Assembly: GCA_026261815.1 (NCBI GenBank)
Contig: JAMPIT010000884.1
Span: 17,382,210-17,446,209, forward strand
Direction: 5' to 3'
Length of the DNA stretch: 64,000 bases
Origin: Monarcha castaneiventris obscurior
Taxonomy: Eukaryota; Chordata; Aves; Passeriformes; Monarchidae
Every line of letters starts with the position of its first letter. The stretch's first letter is position 1. Shown here piece after piece: positions 1-13,435 of the stretch. The notes beneath the pieces are model-generated. The model made no database searches, was not told the DNA's origin, and was given only the letters and a program-made list of their open reading frames with translations. Made by a program: the position numbers and the translations under genes.

Positions 1-3000
1 TGTTCTTCCCCTTCAATGTGCTCCTATTGTTTTGCTTAAATCTGGCCCTCAACATTTTCTACTCTCAGGGGAGACCTCCTCACAGGAACCACACCATGTT
101 GTCAACAGATACATTAATCTCTCTGACAGTTTTTAGGAAAGCAGTTTGAACTCAGATACTAATCTTGGGGAAAAAAGCCTATGCAAAAAACATCCAGTGG
201 TTAAGGCTGTTGGCACACATTCAGCTGTCCAGTCCTCACTGTACTTAGTTTCTGGCATATCATAAAGGGTACCAACCCTTGCCTTTGCCAAACAGCCAAG
301 AGCACAAATAGCAGGTTTCATCTTCCACAGACACATAATGTTTCTGCAAAAAAGACTGGGTGAAAGTGTGTCTGGGGAATAATATTCCTGATGGATCACA
401 CAAAAATGTTAGCATGTAGGGAGTCTTCTTTCCTCTATTAAAAACTCTCAGGCCACATGATGGCTTTCTCTCACTACAAATCTCAATTTGCTGTTAAGGG
501 AAATACTGCAATAATTGGGAGATTGCCTAAGCTAGTTGTAAATAGTGACTTCCATGTAATTTATCCAGCTGTCTGTTCAAAACTGTAGAGTATTTTTACT
601 TTATATAAGAAGACAAAGTCAAATGGTTCATCTTTTTTAAAGATGTGAAAGCAATGAATTCATGTAACCTGCACATAATAAATGTATGGTAAACTAAACT
701 AAACCATAAAGTGAAAACTGATAGAGCAGATGGCTAAGTGTCTATCCAGGGAAATGCTTCTCCATTTCAACAGTCAGGGTCCTTCAAGCTTCCTTTCTCT
801 AAATCTTATGGTAACAAGTGCTCTGAATGGAGCACTCTCTCCTGGTGAGATAGAATACAAGGCAATTCCTTAACTATGGATTTAATGTCATAAACATCAA
901 TTATGTAGAATGACAGATTCTGTCTCTGTGAGAACTGCCATATCAAATTAAGAACAAGGTAATGTATTTATTCTGATACTCTATTTTACATAAAAAAGCT
1001 GCATCTTATTTCTACAATTCGTATAGCAACAGAGAAATCTGTTTCTGAGACAAATCATTTTCCATCTTCAAAATTGTATATTTTTTGGTGGTGCTTCAGC
1101 ATGCAACATTCCACACATGAGTGAAAATAAAGTTAGTTAGACCTTGCAAATATTCATCAGAAAAATGGCTTCAATAAAACTGGAGACACGACTGTCCCCA
1201 CAGTTTGCTCATGGCTCACAGCTCACATTGTAAGAATGTTAACGCACCAAAACCTAACAAATCCAAGAAAACTAAGAAATGAGAGAGGTAAATTTACACT
1301 TTTTTAATAGTCACCCCTACTACCATATACTTTGTATGCAGTTGTTTGGAGAAATAGGTATCAGATTTCCAAAATGAACACTTGGAAGCTGGTATTAGAA
1401 ACAGACCCAGGTAAATACTCCTAAGTTTTCATGTGTATGAAAGCTTGTCTTGATGAGCTTCCTTTAAGTAAATGGAGAATTACTGTCTTGCCAAGTCCAT
1501 CAGGCAAACATGTAAAAGCATAAGAGATAAAAAGGACTGATCTCTCTAGGAACAGAGCCTCACCTGAGCAGATGCTGCAGGGCTTCTTGTTTGTCAAGAT
1601 GCTTTTCTTACCTTGTTGAGGTTACTTTCTGGCAATCTGTTAGTAAACCTTCATGCCCTTTCTTGAAATCCATATTGTACTTTATCATTTCAAAAGAGAA
1701 AAGAGGAGAAACCCTTTTTGTAAGACGGAAGCTCATTTTTGTGTCTTTACTGTCTTGCTGAAATGGAAATCCAACAGTGCAAGTTTTACATGAAAGTATA
1801 ATGTCACGATAGTGCTATTTCATATCATGCACTGCTTTCTAGCACTGTGCAGTATTCCTCCATTGTCCAATGAACTTTTCAGTCCTGTTTCTGTGTTGCT
1901 GAATGATAAAAATTATTAAGGCATTAACACTGTGAAAATGTCTAAGCCTTTCTTCAGTTAGAGAGCATTACAAATGAAGAATAACTGAGTCTTGTCTATA
2001 ATTACGATATTATTTCACACATATATAATGAAGTATCAAGTGAGGTGTCTATTCAGCATTTATGCATTATCTATGCCATAAAAGTAAGTGTATCCAGAAA
2101 TGCTTAATTATGATTTTTTAATTCCCAAAAAAGGGCTGCAATTCAACTTAATTCCTCCTGACCTCCCCTCAAGAAACTTCTCCTCGCTCTAAGTGACAAA
2201 AAGGGTAGCTAAAAGGTCATAATTTTTGGAACTTCTCCCAGACATCCAGGAAAGATAAGAAAAAGCTCTCTTGACAGAGGGTTATGACATGATCAGAACA
2301 AGAGCTAGCTTTTCTCAAAGCATCTGCCAGGGTTAAATATGTGCCTGTATCTACACTAACTGCAGCACATTGTGCTGAAAATCACAACCCTCCAAATATA
2401 TACAGAATGAAAAGTTTGTGGAACATTGTATTTTCTGTAATGTATTGTAAAAGCTGATGGAAATGGAAATTTCTACTGGAATATTACATCACTAATGAAT
2501 CATGATGCATATTGATGACTCTACTGCATATGTATATCCTGTTTTGTAATGCATAGCCAGCTGTCACAGAATCTCTGAAAAAGCTGGCGGGTAAGTTCAT
2601 CCCAAAACTACCTATTGGCTACCACTGCCCAAATATAAAATAGGAGGAAAAATTTGCATACAATTGTTTTGTTTAGGTTTTTATGAGGTATGCGTGTTCT
2701 TTAGAGCCTGCATTTGTTCATACTTGCTGCATTTTCACTAACAAAAGTCCTACATAACACTGAGAGACAGACAGTAAAACACTGATTCACATTACCTCAG
2801 AGCCACATTTGGCTTAATTATCAAGAACACGTAACAATATTAAGTTTCATCCTATTCGGTAACTGACAAGAAAAGCTCATCCTTTCAAAAAGTACTAAAA
2901 AATTTCTTTACAAATGAACTGCAAAGTGAATTGGTATGCTTTCAGTGATTGATGCCATGAGCTCTGTCCTGGAGGACAGGATGAGGATGACCTAGAAGTG

Positions 3001-6000
3001 CATGTAGCCTTAAGTGAAATTACAGCCACTCACGTAAGTGCTAATGGCACCCGCTCAGGCCCAAAGAATACTGACACCTCCAAGGCTGGGCAGCACCGAA
3101 ATTACCCAGGGACAGCGAGGCCAAAACCTCTCCATGATGTAATTAATGTCTAAAAGGGACTGGGAGAGGAAGAGAGAGAAAAAGAACATTTCGATCGGAG
3201 TAATTCCCAAAGGTGCATCTGAGCTCAGAGAGCAGATACGTGTTTGATGTGTCAGACTGTTCTCTGGAAAAAATCCTGCAGATGCAAGATGGCATTAAAG
3301 AATAGATTTCTGCCAGGCTGAAACGGAGCAGCTGACAGTTTCCTGGGCTGCAATATGTTGAACTGTACACTCCACTCATCTGGCAGGCAAGGCTGGAATC
3401 TGATATGGCAATGGTCTATATGGAAGAGAATTAGCCAGGAACTCTGCATTTGAAAGTCACTTATCCCAGGAAAACACCTAACATATTTAACTATCATAAC
3501 CAATTTGCTTCAAATCTGATGATGCCTAGAAAGCTATCAAGAAGATCTTGAACTTTAAGCTTGGAAAGGTTTACTTTAACCATTTCTTCATAAGTTTTGT
3601 ACTCACTGTCCAAAAGCAAATTCAGAGATTGATTAGGAAAGCATAATCTTGCTTTACTAATAGCCAAAAGAGAACAAAACATAATTTTCATTATGGCATA
3701 GTATTACTGTTGAGATGAGATGAAAAATCTTCATCCACCCCACCTTCAAGATCCAATCATAGCATGTCAAGAGGAAATTCTTCAGTAATTTAAGACCAGA
3801 TGTACTGGGCTCCACTTAGGTTTTCAGGCTTTGGAGTGTTGACACTGCCTGTGGTGCCTCATAACAAACAGTTAACCAGAACAGAGTATTTCAGCTGGAA
3901 GGGACCTGCAGCAACCACCCAGTCCAACCTCCTGGCCAATCCAGGGCTGGCAAAAGTTAAAGCATGTTCTTAAGGGCATTGTCCAAGTGCCTCTTAAATA
4001 CTTGGCAGGCTTGGGACATTGTGGCTGATATTTAATGAATTTAGAAGGTTCATTTGATGAGAAGGTATTTGCCTATCTATCCCTTTCATCGAGCTTTGCC
4101 TGGATCACAGCAAAAATATTATTGAACATAAAGTTGCATATTTGTTTAGGTTAAAAGTAGAGTTCTTTCCACTGAAAGGATAGTTTTTTTCCAATACCAT
4201 AAAAGAAATACACTATCACAAGAAACAAACAGCATATACTTGCATCTCCAATTCATGGATTAGGAATATACGTTAAATTATCTAAATTTGGGTGTGGAAA
4301 AAGAAAAAAAGAACTCGTAAGTTTACTTGCTTTCTACAGTAGCTCATTAAAGCACTCAATTATATCTTACACATCATCTGGACATATAGTTTGTCAGCAG
4401 CAATTAGAGACTGATGGCTACTTGCTGCAACACGGATTCAACAGTACACAAATCCACACCACAGATATTCTGAGAAGTCTGGAAAAACTCTGGAACATGC
4501 TAGAGTGATAGAACTAGAAAATATGCATACTTCCTTTCAGAAGTGTCTGAAAGTGTCACACTTCCTTTAGCTTGAAGTATCCATTCAAATATAATGAAGT
4601 TTCAGCAAACATTACCTTTCTAGGACTAAACAGCCTATCAATTATTTTTCACAATAGCCAAGCTTTACTTACTTCAAGCAAAAATTTTCTACTCCAGCCC
4701 AACAGTTTGTTTGTTTTTTTATCCTGCTTATAGACCAGACACTAGTCAACCTCTCAGATCTCTGGAGAGTTGTGGTTTAAGGGAACCCAGGAGGAAAAGA
4801 CAAATTTGGAAAGCCATTTATCCATCTCACTAGAATTGAGACATTATGGTTTTCATTCTTCCCTCACTCCCCAAAATACCGAATTTCCATCATCAGAGCT
4901 CTGTGAATAAACGAACATTTTGTTACTGGACTCAGGAAGAAAGAAACCACAGGCCTGTTAGGGACAGAGAGGAGAGGAGGGCACTGTGTGCTCGGGAGCG
5001 TGTTTATTTGACTGGATTGCAGACGGTCAACCGAAGAACATGCAGATCATATATTTTTAAGCATTTCATAATGTCTTATTATTAATTCCAGCCAAAACCA
5101 CCAAGACCAAAATTATCTGAAATTGGTGCTTGTGTGTCCTGACCCCAAAGCCAACAATGGTGGCATAAAAAAAATGTTAAAAATCTACAGTCCTCTCAGG
5201 TTTAATTTTTTTTAATCTATTACAAGGCATTGCCCTTTAAGAATCTAGAGAGAAGACAGGTCTCCACAACTAACAAATTGAAGTGTGGTCCTGGGTAAAT
5301 TTTACTTCCAGGAAACCAAAACGTTGCAGTCCTTGAGAGAGGGAGGCTACAAGCAGAGGGCTCTTCTAAAGGAAAGAGCTTTTATTGAACCTGTCACTTG
5401 TCATTAAACACTCCATATTTTACCTTAGCCTGATATTTTCATTAGAGCATACAGGCCTTTTTCATCTGTGAATGAAAGCATTCCCTTCAGCCTTGTACTG
5501 AATGTGGGGAAAGGCTCTCTAAAATCGAGCCCACCCGAACAGGACAATTATGTTCAAAAAAGCAGGAAAAGCACTAGGGAAAATCAAGTAAAATTAATAC
5601 CATGATAACTTGCACACTTCAGTGTTGACTATCACATCACACTCCAATCTTAAATTATTTCATGCCTTTAGTAATGTCTGTTTTTAATGTCAGAAAAACT
5701 TGCATGTAATTATATAGAAAACAACAGACATCAGTGCAGAATAAAGCACAACATAAGCAACGTGCAAAAATGTATGTACTGCCCTATAGAGATCTCTAGT
5801 TGGAAAACCTGAATGGAAAAAGGTAAAGACATCCATGCTATTAATATTTTTATATCTATGCTCTCTCAGTGCTTAAAACACTTTATAAGTAAAGAATTGG
5901 ATAAGAAATTGCAAGGGCAGCTATACATTCTTAAAGAACTCTGATGTAAAGCAGCACCATTTTTTTCCACCTAATTTCTGAGCAAAAGCTGCCTCACTGA

Positions 6001-7866
6001 TGTCACCAAATCTGTATCATCTCCTTGACGTACCAGAAACTGGTGTTAAATAGTTTTAACAGGACTTAAAGTTTTTGGTAACTGGAATATCACTCTCTGT
6101 TCATTGCTATGCAGTACAAACATTTTACAGAATTTACTGTTTCTTAAAAAAAAAAAGTTGTTTCAGTATGCAAATAGAAGCTGACAGAAAACTAATTTCA
6201 GGCATTTTTCAGTGTATTACATATGTGAAGAAGATAGAAGAATGAAAAGGGAAAGAATAATTGGTGGGAGGGGAGAGGGGGGAAGCCAGGAAAGGAAGCC
6301 ACCCCTTTTAAAATCTGGAAGTGTTACATAAAAACAAAGATGATATTCTGATGGAACGGTGTCATTCAACAAATCCACCATCCACGTAGCTGCAAGGCAA
6401 ATGCCAAGTACCAGCTGTCTTTTCAAACTTGAAATATAGATTTACTCAAATGCAGATTAGAAATCTAACCAAATATTGTAGTAGTTTTAGGAATTTTTAA
6501 AGACATTTCATTAATACCAGGAGGATTGTGTTATTTAAACTTAGCTGCCACATAACGAGAGCCTTGTGAATTGCCATAGCATTACAGCCACAAAACCCAT
6601 TAGCAGATGTAGAAATCCCACATTCCCTCCTTTTATAAAGGGCTGCAGTTATGAAATCATTTTGGTACACTTGGAACTTAACTATTTCAGTGCCCTGTAC
6701 ATACAGGACTGGAGTTAATGGAGAAAACCACAAAATGGTGCATCCCAGAGCATTCCACATGGACACATATTTCTGTGGTTCTTTCAGAGTTTTAGCTGAA
6801 AACATCCCCCCAGCATCCCACAGAACAAAGTAAAGCAGTATCTGCTTGAATTAAGTAGAGAATTTATCTTTACTAGTGAACTCTTAGGATGTGTTTGGTG
6901 TCTTCATGGTAGATGTATTAAGATATGTGGCTGGTAAAAAGAAACAGGATTTAACCTAGGATAACAAAGGAAAACACCAAAGAAAGGCTTGCTCTTTAAA
7001 GATTTACAAAATGGAACACTACAGGGTAGGGTACTGTTACCATGTTTATTTTCACTCACCAAAAGGAAAGTTATTTTTGTAAATTAAAGAAAACACAATC
7101 AAAATGTCTATCATCTCCACACTTAGCATCATAGTATCTTTGCTTTACTTCACACCAATAGTTTAATATTTTTATGACAGCAATTGAAAACTTACCATTT
7201 GATAAACCTCCTGCAGCTAATCTCAACACACAGCACTCTGAGAAGTATTTCACTTGCTTTTATACCAGTGACTTTCTTATGCCTGGGCAGATTTGAGGTA
7301 ACCAGATAACTCTGTGGGGTGCAGCGTGATCATTTCAGAAATAAAGCCAACTGACTAGTAAGCACACCAAGAATTCATGAGGTAGAGTAAACAAGGATAA
7401 CTACACATAGAAAACATGGTTCTGCAGTTACCCCACAACAATTCCAGCTTACTCTAAGAATACTTACTTGGTTATCTTTCATTTACTGAAGAAAAGACAT
7501 CAGAATAAGGTAAAAGCAGCTGGGAAAATACACAAAACAGCTAAAGAAAAAGGCTATTAGAAGAGCAGAGAAGAAAGAAATGTCACACCAATCTCAATAC
7601 AGAATTGATATAATTATTTCAACGATGCACTTCATAACCAAGTTGGCAGTTAAAAGTATTTTTTCCTCTTATGAAAACTAAGACATGAAGGCAGTTGAGA
7701 GAGACTACTTTCTCTGAAGTGCTGCAGGATAGATGTGTCCTTTTAAACAATCAGTAACAAATTTCTTAGGTAACAGCTATGAAAACAGATCAGGAGGTAG
7801 AGCGGAGAGCCAGGCAGCTAAGCCTGCCTGATTGTCCTAATTGCGTTAATTCAATTCCCATGTTAC
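1..7866 (-). other. ERC1 intron, partial (3' of exon 7867-8002)
   Basis: This is AT-rich intron sequence with one old CR1 fragment at 3881-4085. I looked for the next ERC1 exons (sequences encoding DSLRKKDD.. and VEELLMAMEK..) and did not see them. A purine-rich stretch lies at 6262-6300. All frames here are short and none has a recognisable product. Confidence 0.8.
3881..4085 (-). mobile_element. CR1 LINE 3'-end fragment, degraded
   Basis: The plus strand shows the reverse complement of a CR1 tail: acagagtatttcagctggaa, then agtccaacctcctggcc. It continues into the usual 'gggcattgtccaagtgcctctt' region. The element therefore runs on the minus strand with its 3' end at the left. It is 5'-truncated and diverged; the right limit is approximate. 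Confidence 0.7.
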
Positions 7867-8002
7867 CTGAAGCTGTTGGGAGCTGTCATTAAGGTTATCC
7901 TCTCGTCTTCTGGCCTCCTCCAGCATCTGTGCACTCTTCTTTTTCTCCACTTGTTCTTTGTGCTTCAGGTTTGCTACTTTCTTATTTTGATCTTTAACTT
8001 GC
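7867..8002 (-). CDS. ERC1: ERC1 coding exon (last in window), 45 codons plus 1 nt
   Basis: This 136-nt exon begins with one base completing the split Arg codon and ends in phase 0. It encodes (R)QVKDQNKKVANLKHKEQ, then VEKKKSAQMLEEARRREDN, then LNDSSQQLQ, which as far as I can recall matches mammalian ERC1 essentially residue for residue. The acceptor is tctcttttgcag|GCA and the donor CAG|gtaaca. Reading through the donor gives only six more codons before a stop. In mammals the next residues are either DSLRKKDD.. (a 44-residue cassette) or VEELLMAMEK.., depending on the isoform. Neither exon was found in the 7.9 kb to the left, so the downstream choice cannot be judged here. Confidence 0.95.
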
Positions 8003-8301
8003 CTGCAAAAGAGAAGAGCACTCAGAGCGCGGTCCGGAGCCGCTCCCCGTCGGCCCCGGCGCTGGGCCAGGGAACAGCGCAGCCATCGAGTGCCACCCCT
8101 TCCTCTGCAGGTCACCAGCACCAAACCATCCTCGAGCAGTACTCTCAGCTGGTCATTCTGCTAAAAGAATGCTTCATTTTGCTCATTTCAACCTCAACCA
8201 GGGCATTTCTGAAACAATAGCATTTTTTATTTGGTATAAACTATAAATCAAAAGGTGCACCTGCCATCTTCTGACTTTGGGGAAGAAAACTCTTCTCTGT
8301 T

Positions 8302-8317
8302 CACACACACACACACA
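8302..8317. repeat. (CA)8 microsatellite
   Basis: Eight uninterrupted CA dinucleotides, about 300 bp upstream (gene sense) of the acceptor of exon 7867-8002. It is followed by further imperfect CA-rich sequence. Confidence 0.9.
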
Positions 8318-10016
8318 GAAAACCACACACATCTAATAACCTATTCTGCTTTGGGTACCACTGTATCTAATGTGAGGAAAACAGGAGAAGCAAAAGGAAA
8401 AACTATGACTTGAATCAAGAGGATTACCTACAAGAATGAGGCAATCTGTTTTCAGAAGTAAAGTATTTCTTTTCAACCTCAAGATCTACCTGTTTTCTTG
8501 ATATTTTGAGGGATTTCCTATCCTTTCTTTTTACAGAAGCAAGACACAACAAACTATTTCAGAAAGCGTGCATAATTTCCTTTTCACTTGCATCTATGGA
8601 CTATTTTTGATGATCCTGGCAGCTACCACTGCCTGCAGACAGGGTTTGGCCTTTCAGGGCATTAAGACACATGGAGTATTGAATCTAATTACAGACCCTT
8701 TCATCTCAGCCTCCTGACCACAGAGAGCTTGAGTCTAAACTTTTAGTCCAATCAAAACAAAACAGGCTAGCTTTGCTTCCTCAGCCCTTTTCTCCATAAT
8801 TATATCTGGAGTTTGGATTTTGGAATAAAAGACAGATTCTTTGGTTGCAAGATTCCCCCAAAACATCATGCAAGTAGTAGAGATGGCTCTTTAATTTACT
8901 GTTTAGAAAACAGAATGATATACCAGCTTCAGATCTGGTATGTTATCCACACAGACAGGGAAGAATGTCTCTTCTGTGTTTCAGAAATACTTTTAGAACA
9001 GATCACAAACAACCCTTCTTTAATATCTTCTTCAGAACTCATAACAAAAGCACAATCAAGAACACATTTCTTCGTGATATATTTTTACGTGGCATATGAC
9101 CAGTCAGTGTTTTGAGTTCCTCCAAAAATACATAGGTCCAACTCTGAGCTCTGCCTTTTCCAATGTAAGCCAACCGAGGCTGGGAAAATTGTGAAGACAG
9201 CAAATTTTCCTTGGTGCTAAAACAAACTATTAGGGCGAAAAAGTGCTGATGGCCTCTGGAGACCAATAAAAAAGGAAAGTCCTTTTCTGATGATGTTAAA
9301 AAATTATTGGCATACTTAACTACCCTGTCCAAGAGTTACAGCTGATTTGAGTCAGGATGCTTTTTAAACACAACCAGTATAATTGTTGAGTTATTCTAAC
9401 CCAGTGCTGCACACTGGCAGTGGGCACACTGCCCAGTTTGAAAGCAGACTTGCTCAGTGATTAAACAACTTATTGGAAATATTACGTTGGCACCAACTCA
9501 GCTTGTACAATACATGGTTCTATCTGTCCAACAAAATAAACACAGAAAGTACAGCTAAGTCAATGCAGAAAATGAAAATATGTCAGTCCAACACATTCAA
9601 TTCCATATGAGAATTTTTATTCAACTTTTAAATCAAAATTAGAGGAATTAAGTATTTTTTATAAACTTGCAAAGCTAGATTCACATATTGGGAAACTGAT
9701 CTTTGTTAGTATAACCTACTAGTTGGATAAGGACAACAATATTAATAAAGCCAAAACCCTCATCAAAATATGTCAAAAATGGGTAATCTCCTGAATGGTC
9801 CAAAATGCTCTCAAACAAAATACGTAGTTTCAAAAAAGGAGTAATTATAAGGGTATGTGCTATTGACATCCCCCTTCTCATGTCTGAACCAAAATAAATG
9901 ACATTCTAATATATTAGGTAGATGTTTTGAGACAAAGAGAAGCTTTACTGAAGTTAAAAGATGGAAGTCTGGAAATTACCTAGTGCTTGTAATACTGAGA
10001 TCAATCGTCATAAAAC

Positions 10017-10075
10017 CTTCTACTAGACCAGGTTGCTCAAAGCTTCAATTAACCTGGCTTTGAATCATGCAAGAC
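10017..10075 (-). mobile_element. Short CR1 LINE remnant
   Basis: The plus strand has ccttctactagaccaggttg, then ctcaaagcttcaattaacct and ggctttgaatca. This closely follows the CR1 internal tail 'ccttccactagaccaggttgctcaaagccccatccaacctggccttgaa'. Only about 60 bp remain recognisable. Confidence 0.6.
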
Positions 10076-13000
10076 ACAACTATCCCCCCATATCATTGAT
10101 GTCAAAAAGGAACAAAAGTTGGGCCATAAACCTTTGAAGTGATATAGTTATCTGTGGCATTAACTAAAATTTCCCCAACTGTTTAATTCTGTAAAACTGA
10201 GAAGGTCACATGAAATTCCAATTCTATAAAACCAAAAAAGCTTGGAGTCACTTGATACATAAAAAACCATCTCATCGTCTCAATGCCCGTGGTACCAAAT
10301 GAAAATTCTCCCTTTTACACAACCACGTGCAGATAATCATGTAAAAAGTTCAGCATATACAACTCCACAGACCTTTAGTGTTTGCACCATGAAAGTTCTG
10401 TAAAACTCTGAAGACTTCATACTGTGGTTCAGTAAAGAATGCTCTTCCTTCTCTGCCAGATAACTTTCAGTTTTCAAAGCCAGTCAGAGAATCACCTTTT
10501 ATATATGCAAATAATCTTTAAAAATATTTAAATACATACTCATATTTTTAATATCAAGAGACCTCAAAGGCTTGCTTAATAGGTATCGCCCCATTCACTG
10601 CTCAATAAGACAGTTCTGTTGCTATTTTAAACACTGCAATACTACTGATGATTGTTATAGGACAATTTCATCTTCGCACCACCACTGCACAATGTGTGCA
10701 GAATTGGACCACATACCGAACTAGAACAATAATATAAAATACAGAAAGTATGGGCCTTAAGTGAGCATGCTGCAACTGAAACATTCTATGAGGAGACAGT
10801 GAAGAGGAAAATTTTTCATAATATATGTGCACCAGGAAGCTAATTAGGAAGGAAGAAACAGAAAGAAAGAAACAAAGCTCTGCAACTCCCTCCCTCCTCA
10901 GCTTCATTTTGCAAGCTTAATATTCTTACAACTCTTTTGAATGCAACTGCACATATACAGAGCACATATCCCTACCAAAGGGGCAGTAAAGTTTTAAAGA
11001 AATCCTTAATCTCTAAGAGTATTTTTATTAAAACCGAAAAAACCTTCACAAGATGAAGGATAGTAAAATGAGAATGAATTATGTACAATGATGGCAAAAG
11101 CACAGAGGTTTATCAATGTTTCCAAGAAAGCACTGCTGTTTGCACGTATAGCAACTGAGCAAACACCAATTTGCAATGTGCATGTGGGATTCTTGTCACA
11201 AAATAGCTAATGAACTTCTGAGAGATACAGTGCATTAAACACTGCCATAATTCCACAGAAATTGCCACATTCCTACAGAAACATCTCTGCAAAACGGGAC
11301 TACAAAGAAAAAGAATTCTGGTGATTCTAATTAAAGCTGGAGAGCCAGTTCATGTTCAGTGAGATAAAGCTTTAAGTAAGGCACCAACTGGAACCAGCAG
11401 AAACAACAAAACTAACAAATGAAAAAGTACCTCATCCCAGATGATGTTTATTCTCAGTGTCACCTCCAATCAAATAATAAGAAATGTTATAGTCATATAT
11501 AAAAGAAGAAAAATCTAATGAGAATGTTTATGCTGAACTACAGTGAGGAATTCCACTCATTTTGGAAATAACAATTTCTTTTGCACTTTTAAAAGCAATT
11601 TTAAGATAACCATCTTTTTTTGAGGTCCAGCTCCTACAATATTTTGCCCTCAAAAGTGAAAACTCTTTTCCATTATTTCAAATTTTCATCCATTTCACGG
11701 TATGTCACATCAAGTACTGTTACAGTGGAACATATAGATAAAAGGAGTAGAATCAAATTCAGGCTTCTGATTTAAAAATATAATCTCCAAAGTCTTTCAA
11801 CTAAAGACAGGCCAAGATTTTCAGAATTAATAATTTCACATCCTTTGATTTTGGGTGCCCAATTTAAGCCATGTTCCTGATGAAAAAATCCCCTAAGATT
11901 TCCTAATCAGGAGACTGAAACCAGCTGTTAATATCTATGGCTTTACTCTTTCTTTACTGAAACAAAGCTGCATCACATTAAAGAAGCCACACCTTTCCAC
12001 TTCTCTGTGAAATTGTTGAATTTCCAGTGCTGAAATATAGCCCAACACCATGGGGACTAAAGTCAATCAATCACAATAAGCAGTAAAAAATTTCAAATGA
12101 GAAGATTTCACATTTTAAAATTATTTCAAAACAGGAAGACAAATATAAACAATAGAAGACCAGTGGGCCATCAGGCATTCCTGAAAAGTGGCAAGTCACT
12201 TTGCTACCCCATCAGTCTTTGGGAAGATTTTTCCTCCCTCAGAAGACCACGTGCTACATAGGCCCTTTTATTTATTAAGGCTTTTATGAAGTTATTTTTT
12301 TCTGTACTAATGTCAATACTTTTTTCATTTTGACACTAATCTCATTATCTTTTACTGTAATGCACATCAGCACACATACAGCTGCGAATTCTCTCCTTGT
12401 ATGGATTTTCATGCTACACATTACAGTAATGCAAGTTATTATCTGCATCTACTCGTCTTTTCTGACTTAATTTCAGATGTTATTCTTGTCAAATAGAAGT
12501 TGCTAAAATGTTAACTGAAAATATGAATAAATTAATTTGAATTTTAATATTATATTTTAACATACTTTTCCTTCACATTTACATGGCTAACACACAAGAG
12601 TGTTTTTAGAATAATGCAAGTTAAGTAAACATTTAGAATGCTTTTGAACCACCACAAAAGCTTCCCTGCAATATGAAGTGTACACTCACATGCTGTATTT
12701 CACACAATGAATCACACACTAGGAACAAACGTGCAGATCTTGTGCACTGCTATAGAATCAGCCTGCTTTACTCATCTGACTTAGGCCCTCAGAAATATTT
12801 CTATGTGTCCGTCAGCCATGTCAGAAGGATTGCTGAGCTCGAGCCTTCATTGCTGTAGCATTACCACCACCCACAGGACACTCCACTGTTGCTGCAGCTA
12901 CTAATCCTGATGGACAGATGAACTTCAGATGTGTTAAAGAACACTTTGCTCCTCAACGTGAGTTAAGCTGATAAAACAGTCAACATGACTGAAAAAACCT

Positions 13001-13094
13001 GCATGGAAAACTGGACGCAATGAACGAATATGTTACTTAGTTTGGAATTGCCCATGTGCCTTGTGTTATGAAGTATTAGATTCTACAGTGTATA

Positions 13095-13435
13095 GTATAG
13101 AATTACAGAGTATTTCAAGTTGGCAGGGACCCATTAGGATCATCGAGTCCAACTCCCTGCTTGTTGCAGGACTACCTAAAACTAAACCATATGACTGAGA
13201 GCATTGTCCAGACGTGCCTTGAACTCTGTCAGGCTTGGAGCTGTGGCCACTTCTCTGTTCCAGTGCCCTCAGGGTGAGGAGCCTGTTCCTGTGTCCAGCC
13301 TGAACTTTCTCTGCTCCAGCTTCATTCCTTTTCCTCACATCCTATCACTGGTCCCCAGAGATAGATCAGCACCTACCCTCCACTGCCCTCCTCGAGGATG
13401 GTGCTGTCATTGCCTAAGATATCCAAGCACTTTGT
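13095..13435 (-). mobile_element. CR1 LINE 3' end
   Basis: The plus strand carries the inverted CR1 tail: atagaattacagagtattt, then ggatcatcgagtccaactcc. It continues through 'cattgtccagacgtgccttgaactctgtcaggcttggagc' and 'ggtgaggagcctgttcctgtgtcc'. The element lies on the minus strand with its 3' terminus near 13095 and is 5'-truncated near 13435. Short frames seen inside it are repeat-derived. Confidence 0.85.

Noticed and set aside
1..7866. Search for the 44-residue ERC1 cassette exon (DSLRKKDD..) and the VEELLMAMEK exon
   Set aside because: No matching sequence was seen on the minus strand, so these exons are presumed to lie beyond the left edge.
7876..8220. 114-codon plus-strand frame
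   Set aside because: It is the antisense shadow of the ERC1 exon at 7867-8002 extended into intron.
9416..9433. GGCAGTG-GGCA-CACTGCC hairpin
   Set aside because: A 7-bp stem with a 4-nt loop is common by chance; it has no U tract and no RNA-gene context.
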